This document shows positions 32,378 through 40,484 of a stretch of 64,000 nt of DNA, one piece after another. The position numbers were made by a program, and so were the translations under genes. A model generated the notes under the pieces. That model did not search any database. It saw nothing but the letters and a program-made list of their open reading frames with translations, and was not told where the DNA came from. Origin of the DNA: Gillisella vitis (GTDB lineage: Bacteria > Pseudomonadota > Alphaproteobacteria > Rhizobiales > Rhizobiaceae); assembly GCF_001541345.2 (NCBI RefSeq), contig NZ_LMVL02000005.1, forward strand, positions 248,001 through 312,000, given 5' to 3'. Each line of letters opens with the position of its first letter. Position 1 is the first letter of the stretch.

Positions 32378-34207
32378 ATGAAGATTCGCAATATCGCGAT
32401 CATCGCGCACGTTGACCATGGGAAAACTACCCTTGTTGACGAACTTCTGAAACAGTCCGGTTCGTTCCGCGAAAACCAGCGCGTTGCAGAGCGCGTCATG
32501 GACAGCAACGATCTGGAAAAAGAGCGCGGCATCACCATTCTCGCCAAGGCAACCTCGGTTGAATGGAAGGGCGTTCGCGTCAACATCGTCGACACCCCCG
32601 GCCACGCCGACTTCGGCGGCGAAGTCGAGCGTATCCTGTCGATGGTGGACGGCGCTATCGTTCTCGTCGACTCGTCGGAAGGCCCGATGCCGCAGACCAA
32701 ATTCGTGGTCGGCAAGGCCCTCAAGGTTGGTCTTCGCCCAATCGTTGCGATCAACAAGATCGACCGTCCCGATGGCCGCCATGAAGAAGTCATCAACGAA
32801 GTCTTCGACCTGTTCGCCAGCCTCGATGCCACCGATGAGCAGCTCGACTTCCCGATCCTCTACGGTTCCGGTCGTGATGGCTGGATGAATATCGCGCCTG
32901 AAGGCCCGAAGGATCAGGGCCTGGCCCCGTTGCTGGACCTGGTGTTGCAGCACGTTCCTGAGCCAAGCGTTGGCGACGAAGACGGCGCGTTCCGCATGAT
33001 CGGCACGCTGCTGGAAGCCAACCCCTTCCTGGGTCGCGTCATCACCGGCCGTATCCATTCCGGCTCGATCAAGCCGAACCAGTCCGTCAAGGTTCTGAGC
33101 CAGGACGGCAAGGTCATCGAAACCGGCCGTATTTCCAAGATTCTCGCGTTCCGCGGCATCGAGCGCACCGCGATTGACGAAGCCCATGCTGGCGACATCG
33201 TGGCGATTGCCGGTCTGTCCAAGGGCACGGTTGCCGACACATTCTGCGATCCGTCCGTGACCGAAGCGCTGGAAGCCCAGCCGATCGATCCGCCGACCGT
33301 CACCATGTCCTTCCTGGTCAATGACAGCCCGCTGGCTGGCACAGAAGGCGACAAGGTCACGAGCCGCGTCATCCGCGACCGCCTGTTCAAGGAAGCCGAA
33401 GGCAATGTTGCCCTGAAGATTGAAGAATCGGAAGGCAAGGATTCGTTCTTCGTGTCTGGCCGCGGCGAATTGCAGCTGGCCGTTCTGATCGAAACCATGC
33501 GCCGTGAAGGCTTTGAGCTGGCTGTGTCGCGTCCGCGCGTTGTGATGCACAAGGACGAGAACGGCACCCTGATGGAGCCGATCGAAGAAGTTGTGATCGA
33601 CGTCGATGAAGAGCATTCCGGCGTCGTCGTGCAGAAAATGTCCGAGCGCAAGGCAGAAATGACCGAGCTGCGGCCTTCCGGCGGCAATCGCGTCCGCTTG
33701 GTATTCTATGCGCCCACCCGTGGACTGATCGGCTACCAGTCGGAACTGCTGACGGATACCCGTGGTACGGCGATCATGAACCGCCTGTTCCACAACTACC
33801 AGCCGTTCAAGGGCGAAATCTCTGGCCGTAACAATGGCGTGCTGTTGTCCAACCAGTCCGGTGAAGCCGTGGCCTATGCCATGTTCAACCTGGAAGATCG
33901 CGGCCCGATGATTATCGAGCCAGGCGAAAAGGTCTATGCAGGCATGATCGTCGGCATCCACTCGCGCGACAACGATCTGGAAGTCAACGTTCTCAAGGGC
34001 AAGCAGCTGACCAACATCCGCTCTGCTGGCAAGGACGAAGCTGTCAAGCTGACCCCGCCGATCCGCATGACGCTGGACCGCGCGCTTTCCTGGATCCAGG
34101 ACGACGAGCTGATGGAAGTGACGCCGAAGTCCATCCGTCTGCGCAAGTTCTACCTGGACGCCAACGACCGCAAGCGTTTCGGCAAGGCCCGCGTCGCCCA
34201 GGCTTGA
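32378..34207 (+). CDS. typA: ribosome-associated GTPase TypA/BipA
   Basis: TypA/BipA is a translational GTPase of the EF-G superfamily that binds ribosomes and supports assembly or stress growth. The 609-residue length equals the family norm. The G domain has AHVDHGKTT (10-18), DTPGHADFGGEVER and NKIDRPDGR; later LVFYAPTRGLIGYQSELLTDTRGT is the BipA-specific domain. I chose ATG 32378 (MKIRNIAIIAHVDHG); a longer in-frame reading upstream lacks family support. A strong terminator follows. Confidence 0.97.
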   Translation: MKIRNIAIIAHVDHGKTTLVDELLKQSGSFRENQRVAERVMDSNDLEKERGITILAKATSVEWKGVRVNIVDTPGHADFGGEVERILSMVDGAIVLVDSSEGPMPQTKFVVGKALKVGLRPIVAINKIDRPDGRHEEVINEVFDLFASLDATDEQLDFPILYGSGRDGWMNIAPEGPKDQGLAPLLDLVLQHVPEPSVGDEDGAFRMIGTLLEANPFLGRVITGRIHSGSIKPNQSVKVLSQDGKVIETGRISKILAFRGIERTAIDEAHAGDIVAIAGLSKGTVADTFCDPSVTEALEAQPIDPPTVTMSFLVNDSPLAGTEGDKVTSRVIRDRLFKEAEGNVALKIEESEGKDSFFVSGRGELQLAVLIETMRREGFELAVSRPRVVMHKDENGTLMEPIEEVVIDVDEEHSGVVVQKMSERKAEMTELRPSGGNRVRLVFYAPTRGLIGYQSELLTDTRGTAIMNRLFHNYQPFKGEISGRNNGVLLSNQSGEAVAYAMFNLEDRGPMIIEPGEKVYAGMIVGIHSRDNDLEVNVLKGKQLTNIRSAGKDEAVKLTPPIRMTLDRALSWIQDDELMEVTPKSIRLRKFYLDANDRKRFGKARVAQA

Positions 34208-34243
34208 TTGCCGTTTCTGTTCTTTCATTTCTGAGAGATCATC

Positions 34244-34272
34244 AACCCCGGCCTGTTGGCCGGGGTTTTTTT
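34244..34272 (+). terminator. Rho-independent terminator of typA
   Basis: Arms AACCCCGGCC and GGCCGGGGTT pair perfectly over 10 bp with loop TGTT, followed by TTTTTTG. It begins 37 nt after the typA stop. Confidence 0.95.
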
Positions 34273-34337
34273 GTGCATAGGCCTTTAAGACGATTCTGAT
34301 CCTCGGAATTTTACCAGGACCACTCTTGCCTGATTGT

Positions 34338-34352
34338 TTAAGAAAGCGTTAA
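34338..34352. promoter_or_regulatory. CtrA-like half-site pair TTAA-N7-TTAA
   Basis: TTAA (34338-34341), seven bases, TTAA (34349-34352) matches the minimal alphaproteobacterial CtrA pattern. It lies 103 bp before the acetyltransferase start. Roughly one such match is expected by chance in a window of this size, so it is only a candidate. Confidence 0.25.
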
Positions 34353-34454
34353 TCTGGGGCGTGGTTATGGGGCAAGCACGAGGAGGGGGCGGACTTGCCA
34401 GCGGGAATGATCCCGCATTGATTGTCATCACCCCAGTCGGATGAGAGTGACGTT

Positions 34455-34961
34455 ATGAAGACGTTATCGATTGATGTACGTCCGGCTGCGCCGGATGATG
34501 GGAGAGCGCTTTCCGAGGCGCATCGGGAAGCCTGGCAGTCCACCTATAGCGGTCTTATCCCGCACCAGGCCTTGATCAGGATGATGGAGCGCCGTGGCGA
34601 GACCTGGTGGCGCAAGGCCACCAATGGTCCGGCGACGGTGCTGGTGGTCGATATTGGCGGGGTGATTGCTGGATATGCGACGCTCGGCCTCAACCGGGCC
34701 AGGGGCCTTCCCTATGATGGTGAGATCTACGAGATCTATATGCGCCCCGCATACCAGGGCGTTGGCCTGGGTTTCACGCTGTTTACCGAATGCCGCCGCC
34801 TGCTTAAATCGCTTGGTTGCCGAGGATTGGTGGTCTGGTGCCTGGAGGACTGTGCGGGCGCCGTCAATTTCTTCCGCTCGAATGGCGGTACGGACAGCGT
34901 GGAGGGCATGGAAGATTTCGATGCCGTCAGCTTGAAAAAGCTGGGGTTTGTCTGGGCCTGA
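34455..34961 (+). CDS. GNAT-family N-acetyltransferase
   Basis: A 168-residue GNAT protein. The segment EIYEIYMRPAYQGVGLGFTLFTECRRLLKSLG is the acetyl-CoA binding motif A (Q-x-x-G-x-G form), and VVWCLEDCAGAVNFFRSNGGT is motif B. The N-terminal SEAHREAWQSTYSGLIPHQAL is common to a ribosomal-protein or small-molecule acetylating subgroup. ATG 34455 was chosen to begin MKTLSIDVRPA; an in-frame TTG 33 bp upstream is less likely. Substrate unknown. Confidence 0.87.
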   Translation: MKTLSIDVRPAAPDDGRALSEAHREAWQSTYSGLIPHQALIRMMERRGETWWRKATNGPATVLVVDIGGVIAGYATLGLNRARGLPYDGEIYEIYMRPAYQGVGLGFTLFTECRRLLKSLGCRGLVVWCLEDCAGAVNFFRSNGGTDSVEGMEDFDAVSLKKLGFVWA

Positions 34962-35095
34962 TCGGCTCGGGTGCGTAGGCCCGCAGTGTTTACCGTGATT
35001 GCGCCCTTTATTGGTGCTGCCTGTCGCAAATGGTTGCTTTGGTTTAAGAAACCCTTTACGACACCGGGGATTTCAACCATCCCATGGGGTTAGAC

Positions 35096-35629
35096 ATGCG
35101 TATTGATGCGATTGCGATCGGCAAGAATCCGCCGGAAGATATCAACGTCATCGTTGAGGTGCCGGTCGGTGGCCAGCCGATCAAGTATGAGATGGACAAG
35201 GAAGCCGGTACGCTGATCGTCGACCGCTTTCTCTATACGCCGATGCATTATCCCGGCAATTACGGCTTTGTGCCGCATACGCTGTGTCTGGACGGCGACC
35301 CGCTGGACGTGCTGATCTGCAATACCCGCCCACTGGTGCCAGGCTGTGTCATCAATGTCCGCCCGATCGGCGTGATGATGATGGAAGACGATGGCGGCAT
35401 GGACGAGAAGATCCTGGCCGTGCCGGTTCCCAAGCTGACCCGTCGCTATGACAAGGTGCAGAATTATACCGACCTGCCGGAAATCACGCTGGCCCAGATC
35501 AAGCATTTCTTCGAGCACTACAAGGATCTGGAGCCCGGCAAATGGGTGAAGATCGGCGATTGGGGCGATGTCAATGTTGCCAAGAAGATGATTGTCGAAT
35601 CGATCGAGCGCGCCAAGAAAGAAGCGTGA
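35096..35629 (+). CDS. ppa: inorganic pyrophosphatase
   Basis: A family I soluble pyrophosphatase that hydrolyses PPi with Mg2+ and pulls biosynthetic reactions forward. The signature DGDPLDVLI holds the metal-binding aspartates D66, D68 and D71; KYEMDKE, YPGNYGFVPHT and PGKWVKIGDWGD are also typical. I chose ATG 35096 (MRIDAIAIGKNPPED) because relatives start this way; ATG 35084 adds four residues and cannot be excluded. The product has 177 residues. Its only visible terminator lies inside the convergent yggU gene. Confidence 0.95.
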   Translation: MRIDAIAIGKNPPEDINVIVEVPVGGQPIKYEMDKEAGTLIVDRFLYTPMHYPGNYGFVPHTLCLDGDPLDVLICNTRPLVPGCVINVRPIGVMMMEDDGGMDEKILAVPVPKLTRRYDKVQNYTDLPEITLAQIKHFFEHYKDLEPGKWVKIGDWGDVNVAKKMIVESIERAKKEA

Positions 35630-35635
35630 TTTGCC

Positions 35636-35950
35636 TCACGAGGTAATGATCGCTTCCAGCCTACCAATCAAATCCTCCGGGTCGCCATCGATCCGGAGGA
35701 TTTTTTGTCTGGCGGTATCTCCTGATATCAAGCTGACGGCGGATTTGGCGATGCCGAGGCGTTTGGCCAGAAGGGCGATCAATGCCTTGTTGGCCCGGCC
35801 CTTTTCAGGCACGTCGCTGACCCGCACTTTTAAGTGAGCTTCGCCATTCGCATTGACGTCGACACCATCAATCCCGTCGCGCCCGCCATTCGGCGTTAGC
35901 CGGACGGCAAGGCGGATGTGATCATCGAAACGCCGATAGCAATGGCTCAC
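35636..35950 (-). CDS. yggU: DUF167 (YggU) family protein
   Basis: A 104-residue protein of the small DUF167/YggU family; function unknown. The core DDHIRLAVRLTPNGGRDGIDG, PEKGRANKALIALLAKRLGIAKSAVSLISGDTARQKILRIDG is complete. The start is GTG at 35950, overlapping the yggT stop by 4 bp (GTGA). Codons near its 3' end form a strong inverted repeat that probably serves as the ppa terminator. The yggT-yggU pairing is widespread in bacteria. Confidence 0.88.
   Translation of the reverse strand: MSHCYRRFDDHIRLAVRLTPNGGRDGIDGVDVNANGEAHLKVRVSDVPEKGRANKALIALLAKRLGIAKSAVSLISGDTARQKILRIDGDPEDLIGRLEAIITS
35670..35707 (+). terminator. ppa terminator embedded in the yggU coding region
   Basis: Arms AAATCCTCCGG (35670-35680) and CCGGAGGATTT (35693-35703) pair perfectly over 11 bp around a 12-nt loop and run into TTTTTTG. 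It lies 41 nt beyond the ppa stop but wholly inside the convergent yggU gene, where it encodes ILRIDGDPEDLIG. Confidence 0.8.
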
Positions 35951-36237
35951 AGCAGCATGGGGGCAATCGTGTTCCACATCAGTGAGCGGATGAAGAAGAT
36001 GATCAGCAGCAGGATGATCGGCGAAATGTCGATGCCGCCGAGATTGGGCATGATGCGGCGGATTGGGCGTAGCGCCGGTTCGGTGACGTTGAACAGAAAC
36101 AGGCCGATCTGATTGACGAATCGGTTGCTGGAATTGATCACATTGAAAGCGTAGAGCCAGGAAAAAATCGCGCTGGCGATCAGGATCCAGGTATAAAGAT
36201 TGAGGGCGAGATCAATCGTCTGCAACAGGGCAAGCAT
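35947..36237 (-). CDS. yggT: YggT family membrane protein
   Basis: A 96-residue integral membrane protein of the YggT family, linked in other bacteria to osmotic shock and cell division or photosystem biogenesis. One YGGT repeat is visible: a first helix (about 6-30, ending ASAIFSWLYAFN), the conserved FVNQIGLFLFNVTEPALRPIRRIMPN, and a second helix (about 68-92). The start at 36237 is chosen because GGAG lies 6 nt upstream; an in-frame ATG at 36249 has no ribosome binding site. A 10-bp inverted repeat overlaps this start. Confidence 0.88.
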   Translation of the reverse strand: MLALLQTIDLALNLYTWILIASAIFSWLYAFNVINSSNRFVNQIGLFLFNVTEPALRPIRRIMPNLGGIDISPIILLLIIFFIRSLMWNTIAPMLL

Positions 36238-36268
36238 GTCTGTCTCCATTTGTCAGTTGACAGACATG
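36235..36268. repeat. inverted repeat covering the yggT start codon
   Basis: Arms CATGTCTGTC (36235-36244) and GACAGACATG (36259-36268) pair perfectly over 10 bp around 14 nt. In the yggT transcript the 3' arm contains the start codon and the loop edge contains the ribosome binding site, so folding would block initiation. As DNA it is also a good operator candidate in the divergent yggT-MFS spacer. Confidence 0.5.
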
Positions 36269-36377
36269 TAGACATTGAGGCCGAAACGGGCAAGTGTCGC
36301 CTTGCCAGCTATCGCCATTCATGTTTAACGCAAGTTGCGCAGAGAATGCCGGACCCCTCCGGCCAGGAAAATAGCTG

Positions 36378-37616
36378 ATGTCCATTTCCCAGTCCGAAGA
36401 CCGTTTCGCCGCCTTTCGCCATTCCGCCTATACGAAATTTTTCTTCGCTCGCTTCCTGGCCGCTTTCGCCATGCAGATCGTCAGCGTCGCCGTGGGCTGG
36501 CAGATGTATGAGGTCACCGGTAATGCGCTCTATCTCGGCCTGATCGGGCTAGTGCAGTTTCTGCCGGCGCTGTTGCTTATCCTGGTCACCGGCACAGCCG
36601 CGGATCGGATGAACCGGCGCATGATCGTTGCGGTTTGCCTGGGTGTTAGCGCTGTCTGCGTGGCGCTCCTGCTGTTCCTCACCGTGGAGAATGCCTTTTC
36701 GCCGATGCCGGTGCTGGCGATTATGACAATTTTTGGTATTGAACGCGCCTTCATGGGGCCTGCCGTTCAGTCGCTGGCTCCCAATCTGGTGCCGGAAAAG
36801 GATCTGGCCAATTCCTTTGCCTGGAATGCGTCGTCCTGGCAGACCGCATCGATCCTCGGCCCGGTTGCCGGGGGCCTGCTCTATGGTGTGGGACCGCTCT
36901 CGGCCTATATCGTTGCGCTGGGCTTCATGGCGGCAGGCACGCTTCTTGTTCTGCTGGTGCCAAAACCGGCGCAGCGAACCGCCAACGAACCGAAAACCTG
37001 GACCTATCTTCTGGCTGGCTTCAAGTTCATCCGTCATGAGAAGGTGGTGCTGGGGGCTATTTCACTCGACCTGTTCGCCGTGCTGTTAGGCGGGGCAGTG
37101 GCCCTCATGCCGATCTACGCCTCTGACATCCTGACCATGGGGCCGATGGGGCTGGGCATATTGCGTTCGGCACCGGGCGTAGGCGCTATTGCCATGGCGA
37201 CCTTTCTTGCCACCTTTCCGATCAAGCACCGCGCCGGAACGATCATGTTCGTCGGCGTTGCCATCTTTGGGCTCGCGACCGTGGCTTTCGGGCTGTCGAC
37301 GGTCTGGTGGGTGTCGGCGCTGGCGCTGGCGGTGATGGGCGCAGGCGACATGATTTCGGTCTATGTGCGTGAAACGCTGCTGGCGCTCTGGACACCGGAT
37401 CAGGTGCGTGGCCGGGTCAATGCCGTCAATTCGGTATTCATCGGCGCATCCAACGAACTGGGCGAGTTCCGGGCCGGTACCATGGCCCATCTGATTGGAC
37501 CGGTCGGAGCGGTTGTCGTCGGTGGCGTCGGGACGCTGGCGGTCTCTATCATCTGGGCGCTGACCTTTCCGAAGCTGCGCACCATCGACACGCTGGAAGC
37601 CCCTGACAAGACCTGA
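36378..37616 (+). CDS. MFS transporter (EntS/MFS_3-like)
   Basis: A 412-residue 12-helix major facilitator. AYTKFFFARFLAAFAMQIVSVAVGWQMYEVTG and the long hydrophilic loop after helix 6 (KPAQRTANEPKTWTYLLAGFKFIR) are typical of the EntS/MFS_3 group, some of which export siderophores or drugs. The motif NAVNSVFIGASNELGEFRAGTMA in the last third is also common in that group. ATG 36378 follows AGGAAAATAGCTG. Substrate unknown. Its stop is 6 bp from the stop of the convergent amidotransferase gene. Confidence 0.88.
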   Translation: MSISQSEDRFAAFRHSAYTKFFFARFLAAFAMQIVSVAVGWQMYEVTGNALYLGLIGLVQFLPALLLILVTGTAADRMNRRMIVAVCLGVSAVCVALLLFLTVENAFSPMPVLAIMTIFGIERAFMGPAVQSLAPNLVPEKDLANSFAWNASSWQTASILGPVAGGLLYGVGPLSAYIVALGFMAAGTLLVLLVPKPAQRTANEPKTWTYLLAGFKFIRHEKVVLGAISLDLFAVLLGGAVALMPIYASDILTMGPMGLGILRSAPGVGAIAMATFLATFPIKHRAGTIMFVGVAIFGLATVAFGLSTVWWVSALALAVMGAGDMISVYVRETLLALWTPDQVRGRVNAVNSVFIGASNELGEFRAGTMAHLIGPVGAVVVGGVGTLAVSIIWALTFPKLRTIDTLEAPDKT

Positions 37617-37627
37617 TTGCGATCAGG
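37612..37627. terminator. small convergent hairpin between MFS and amidotransferase genes
   Basis: Arms CCTGAT and ATCAGG flank TGCG. Both convergent stop codons lie inside or at the edge of the stem. The T-run is weak on both sides, so it is at best a weak shared terminator. Confidence 0.35.
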
Positions 37628-38387
37628 CTGGTTCTTTATCAGTCTTTTGACGCTGATTGGCGGACTGAGTTTCCTCAGCAAAGACCAGATCAAGAAAATC
37701 CGAGAGCCAGGCCTTGAGCGGGGCATCGAACAGCATGCGTCCTTCCAGGTGGTCGCGGCCAGCCTGGGCATTCGGCATGGAAAAGCGTGAGGCGCCATGC
37801 ACCACCCAGCGCTGCATCATCGCGCGCGTCAGTTCTGCATGAAATTGGATACCGAAGGCTTTTTCGCCGTAACGGATCGCCTGATTGGGGTAGATATCGC
37901 CGGTGGCCAGCAGTGTTGCACCATGCGGCAGATCGAAGCCTTCGCGGTGAAAATGATAGACCATTTTCGGCCATTTCATCAGCAACCGGCCGTGATTGGT
38001 CGGCTGGATCGGATACCAGCCGATCTCGACCAATTCCCGGTCATGACCCCTGACCTTGGCGCCCAGATGCCGGGCCAGCATTTGCGCACCGAGACAAATG
38101 CCGAGATAGGGCCGGTTCTCCTTCAGAGGCACGGACAGCCAGTCGATCTCGTCATGCACGAAACGCTCAGGGTCGTTGGCACTCATCGGTCCGCCGAACA
38201 CCACTGCGCCGCTATGACCGCTTAGCGTGTCGGGCAGCGGATCACCGAGCACCGGGCGGCGAATATCGAGAGGGAAGCCTTTTTCTACCAGCAATTGGCC
38301 GACACGACCGGCGCTGGATCGTTCCTGATGCAGGACGACCAGGACCGGACGGTGTGCGGGCCGTATTTTTGCCGGATCATGAAGCAT
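37623..38387 (-). CDS. class I glutamine amidotransferase-like protein
   Basis: A 254-residue protein with a class I glutaminase fold. The nucleophile is Cys98 in LGICLGAQM and the His/Glu pair is in QFHAELTRAM (His183, Glu185). The usual F-H-P-E reads F-H-A-E here. There is no synthetase domain, so the ammonia acceptor is unknown; relatives are often annotated as GMP synthase-like. I chose ATG 38387 because GGAG lies 6 nt upstream; it overlaps the TerB-family gene by 11 bp. It is the last gene of the hemC-led cluster. Confidence 0.85.
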   Translation of the reverse strand: MLHDPAKIRPAHRPVLVVLHQERSSAGRVGQLLVEKGFPLDIRRPVLGDPLPDTLSGHSGAVVFGGPMSANDPERFVHDEIDWLSVPLKENRPYLGICLGAQMLARHLGAKVRGHDRELVEIGWYPIQPTNHGRLLMKWPKMVYHFHREGFDLPHGATLLATGDIYPNQAIRYGEKAFGIQFHAELTRAMMQRWVVHGASRFSMPNAQAGRDHLEGRMLFDAPLKAWLSDFLDLVFAEETQSANQRQKTDKEPA

Positions 38388-38889
38388 CCGCATCTCCGGC
38401 GACCGCTTCATCTCCGGCCTGGCCATCCGCCTGTTGTCCGGCACGCTCTGCCGCCTTTTGCCGGGCCAGAATCCGATCCCGGTCCGAGACGCCAAGCAGG
38501 TCGGCGACCCGCCAAAGGATATGATCTTCCATCTCGTTGCGCATGCCATCGGCATAGACGATGTCCCAGAGCACGCTGACCAGTTCCAGTCTCTGGTTTT
38601 CATCAAGACGGCGCTTCAATTCCGAGGTGAAGCGGTAATAGTCCACCGCTTCGCTTTCCGCCTGCTGGCCGGCCTCAAGCAAGGCTTCGATCTTGCTGCG
38701 GTCCAGATCGTAATGGTCCTTGATGCTCTTTTTCAGGCTCTTCCGTTCGGCGGCACTGATGGTTCCGTCGGCTTCCATCACCTGGAAACACAGGGCGACG
38801 ATCAGCACTCTCGTATCGTTGCCGTCGAATTCATTGTCCTGTTCGCCAGCGATAAAGCTTTGGAAAAAGGTATTGAGGCGCTCCAGCAT
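38377..38889 (-). CDS. TerB-family protein
   Basis: A 170-residue helical protein of the TerB family, whose founder is in tellurite-resistance clusters. The conserved acidic motifs are ALCFQVMEADGTISAAERKSL near residue 40 and SVLWDIVYADGMRNEMEDHIL near 112, likely metal-binding. The last 25 residues are Gln/Gly/Ala/Asp-rich. No other ter gene is nearby, so tellurite resistance is not implied. It lies 9 bp after hemY and overlaps the amidotransferase gene. Confidence 0.87.
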   Translation of the reverse strand: MLERLNTFFQSFIAGEQDNEFDGNDTRVLIVALCFQVMEADGTISAAERKSLKKSIKDHYDLDRSKIEALLEAGQQAESEAVDYYRFTSELKRRLDENQRLELVSVLWDIVYADGMRNEMEDHILWRVADLLGVSDRDRILARQKAAERAGQQADGQAGDEAVAGDADAS

Positions 38890-38898
38890 GAATGGTCC

Positions 38899-40479
38899 TT
38901 AAAACAGGTTGAGCCGGGTTTTCTCGTCCGAACTGCGGCTGGCATCGCGCACGCCCGGATCGTCCGGTGCGCCGCCGAAGAACGGCTCCGGTTCTTGGCC
39001 TTTCGGCATAGGCTTTGTTGATGCTGACGGTTGGCTGGACAATGGAGCAGCGGCCTCGCTGTTTTCCGGGAGCGGGTCGATCTTGCGTGCCGGAAGAGAG
39101 GATGTGGGTTTGTCGCCCTGTCCAAGCGGCGGCAATTCGGCCAAGGCGGCAGCACCGCTGATCACTGTGCCGTCTTCGACCGGTCCGGAGAGCTGGGCAT
39201 AGGGGATTTTCCATTCGAAGGCGTCGAGCCTGCCGCTGACAGGCGAATAGGGCAGCCATTTTTCCGAGACCTGGCCATCGGCCACCCAGGAAGGATCGCG
39301 CGGTGCTTTGAGAGCCTGCGCCATCCAGTAGCGGATGCGGGCCTGGTCGCCGGTTTCGGCATCCTCGATATCGGCCAGCAGCAGAAACACCCGTTCGCTG
39401 GCCTGCATCCGGGCCGCAGCTTCGGCCTTGGCGCGTGCCTTGCTGAAGTCCCGCGCCTCAAGCGCCATTTCCGCAACCACCAGCAGGGAGTAGACATTGT
39501 TGGGCTTGACCTGTTCCAGCCGTTCGGCCCGCTTCAAGCGGTCAACCGCGCCGTCACCACCCCGTGCCCGCACATAGAGGCTGGCGATGTCTGGGTGAGG
39601 AGAAAGCTTCCAGGCTGTTTCCAGCACGGAGCCAGCCTTGCGCAGATTGTCCTCCCGCAGCAGAGCGCGGGCGGCGGTTACGGACGCAGGCACAAGATCC
39701 TTGGCGAGTTTCAGCGCATTCATGGCATTGTCGCGGGCCGCTGCCGGATCGCCGTCCAGCTGATCGATGGCTTTTGCGGTCAGCAGCACGGCTTTCAGCC
39801 GGTCGGCTTCCGCCCGGGCCAGAACGCCTGCGACGCGCTGTTGGTCGAGAAGATGAATGGCCTCGTTCCAGGCACTGGTTTGGCAGCGATATTCCAAAGC
39901 GGCCTTGGCGGCCCAGGGCAGATAAGGCGCATCCTCGGCGGCCTTTTCGGCATATTGCCGCGCAGCCTCGTGGGCACCCAGCCGCGTTGCCTCCACATAG
40001 AGACCGCGCAGACCAAGCTCGCGGGTTTCGGGATCGGCGACCATCTGCTCATAGATCCGCCGTGCATCGTCATGCTTGCCCTCGATCAGGGCGGCTTGCG
40101 CCTCCAGTACCATGATCAATGGTTCCTGATCGGCACGGACAAGGCCACGGGCGCGCGCGCTCATCCGCCGGGCCAGCGCGGCATTGCCAGCGCCTGCGGC
40201 AATCAGGCCGGTCGAGATCGCCTGATAGCCTCGGTCGCGCTTGCGGGCGCGGAAATAGCGACGCATCGAATGCGGCGAGGTCCAGAGCGTGCGGACCAGC
40301 CACCAGCCGATCATCACCACCGCAACGATGGCGACGATCATGGTGGCCGCCGCCGTCAGGCTCATTTCAATCAGCTGGCCCTGCCAGACAATCTGCAACT
40401 CACCCGGGCGATCGGCAAGCCAGGAAAAACCGAAACCCAGCGCCAGGACGATCAGGATATAGACGATGATACGGATCAT
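38899..40479 (-). CDS. hemY: HemY-type heme biosynthesis-associated protein
   Basis: A 526-residue inner-membrane protein of the HemY_N/TPR family encoded in heme operons; its exact role is unsettled. Two N-terminal helices (about 3-20 and 42-66) are followed by a cytoplasmic TPR-like helical array (about 75-390). The segment EWKIPYAQLSGPVEDG precedes a Pro/Ser-rich disordered tail (about 430-526). It is not the Bacillus HemY oxidase despite the shared symbol. It lies 5 bp downstream of the Mic60-like gene. Confidence 0.9.
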   Translation of the reverse strand: MIRIIVYILIVLALGFGFSWLADRPGELQIVWQGQLIEMSLTAAATMIVAIVAVVMIGWWLVRTLWTSPHSMRRYFRARKRDRGYQAISTGLIAAGAGNAALARRMSARARGLVRADQEPLIMVLEAQAALIEGKHDDARRIYEQMVADPETRELGLRGLYVEATRLGAHEAARQYAEKAAEDAPYLPWAAKAALEYRCQTSAWNEAIHLLDQQRVAGVLARAEADRLKAVLLTAKAIDQLDGDPAAARDNAMNALKLAKDLVPASVTAARALLREDNLRKAGSVLETAWKLSPHPDIASLYVRARGGDGAVDRLKRAERLEQVKPNNVYSLLVVAEMALEARDFSKARAKAEAAARMQASERVFLLLADIEDAETGDQARIRYWMAQALKAPRDPSWVADGQVSEKWLPYSPVSGRLDAFEWKIPYAQLSGPVEDGTVISGAAALAELPPLGQGDKPTSSLPARKIDPLPENSEAAAPLSSQPSASTKPMPKGQEPEPFFGGAPDDPGVRDASRSSDEKTRLNLF

Positions 40480-40484
40480 GATGC

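Noticed and set aside
32372..34228. Long minus-strand frame opposite typA (about 618 codons)
   Set aside because: Mirrors the typA codons exactly over its length and lacks any recognisable protein features.
37612..37627. Strong bidirectional terminator between convergent MFS and amidotransferase genes
   Set aside because: The stem is only 6 bp and the T-runs are poor on both sides; kept only as a low-confidence hairpin.
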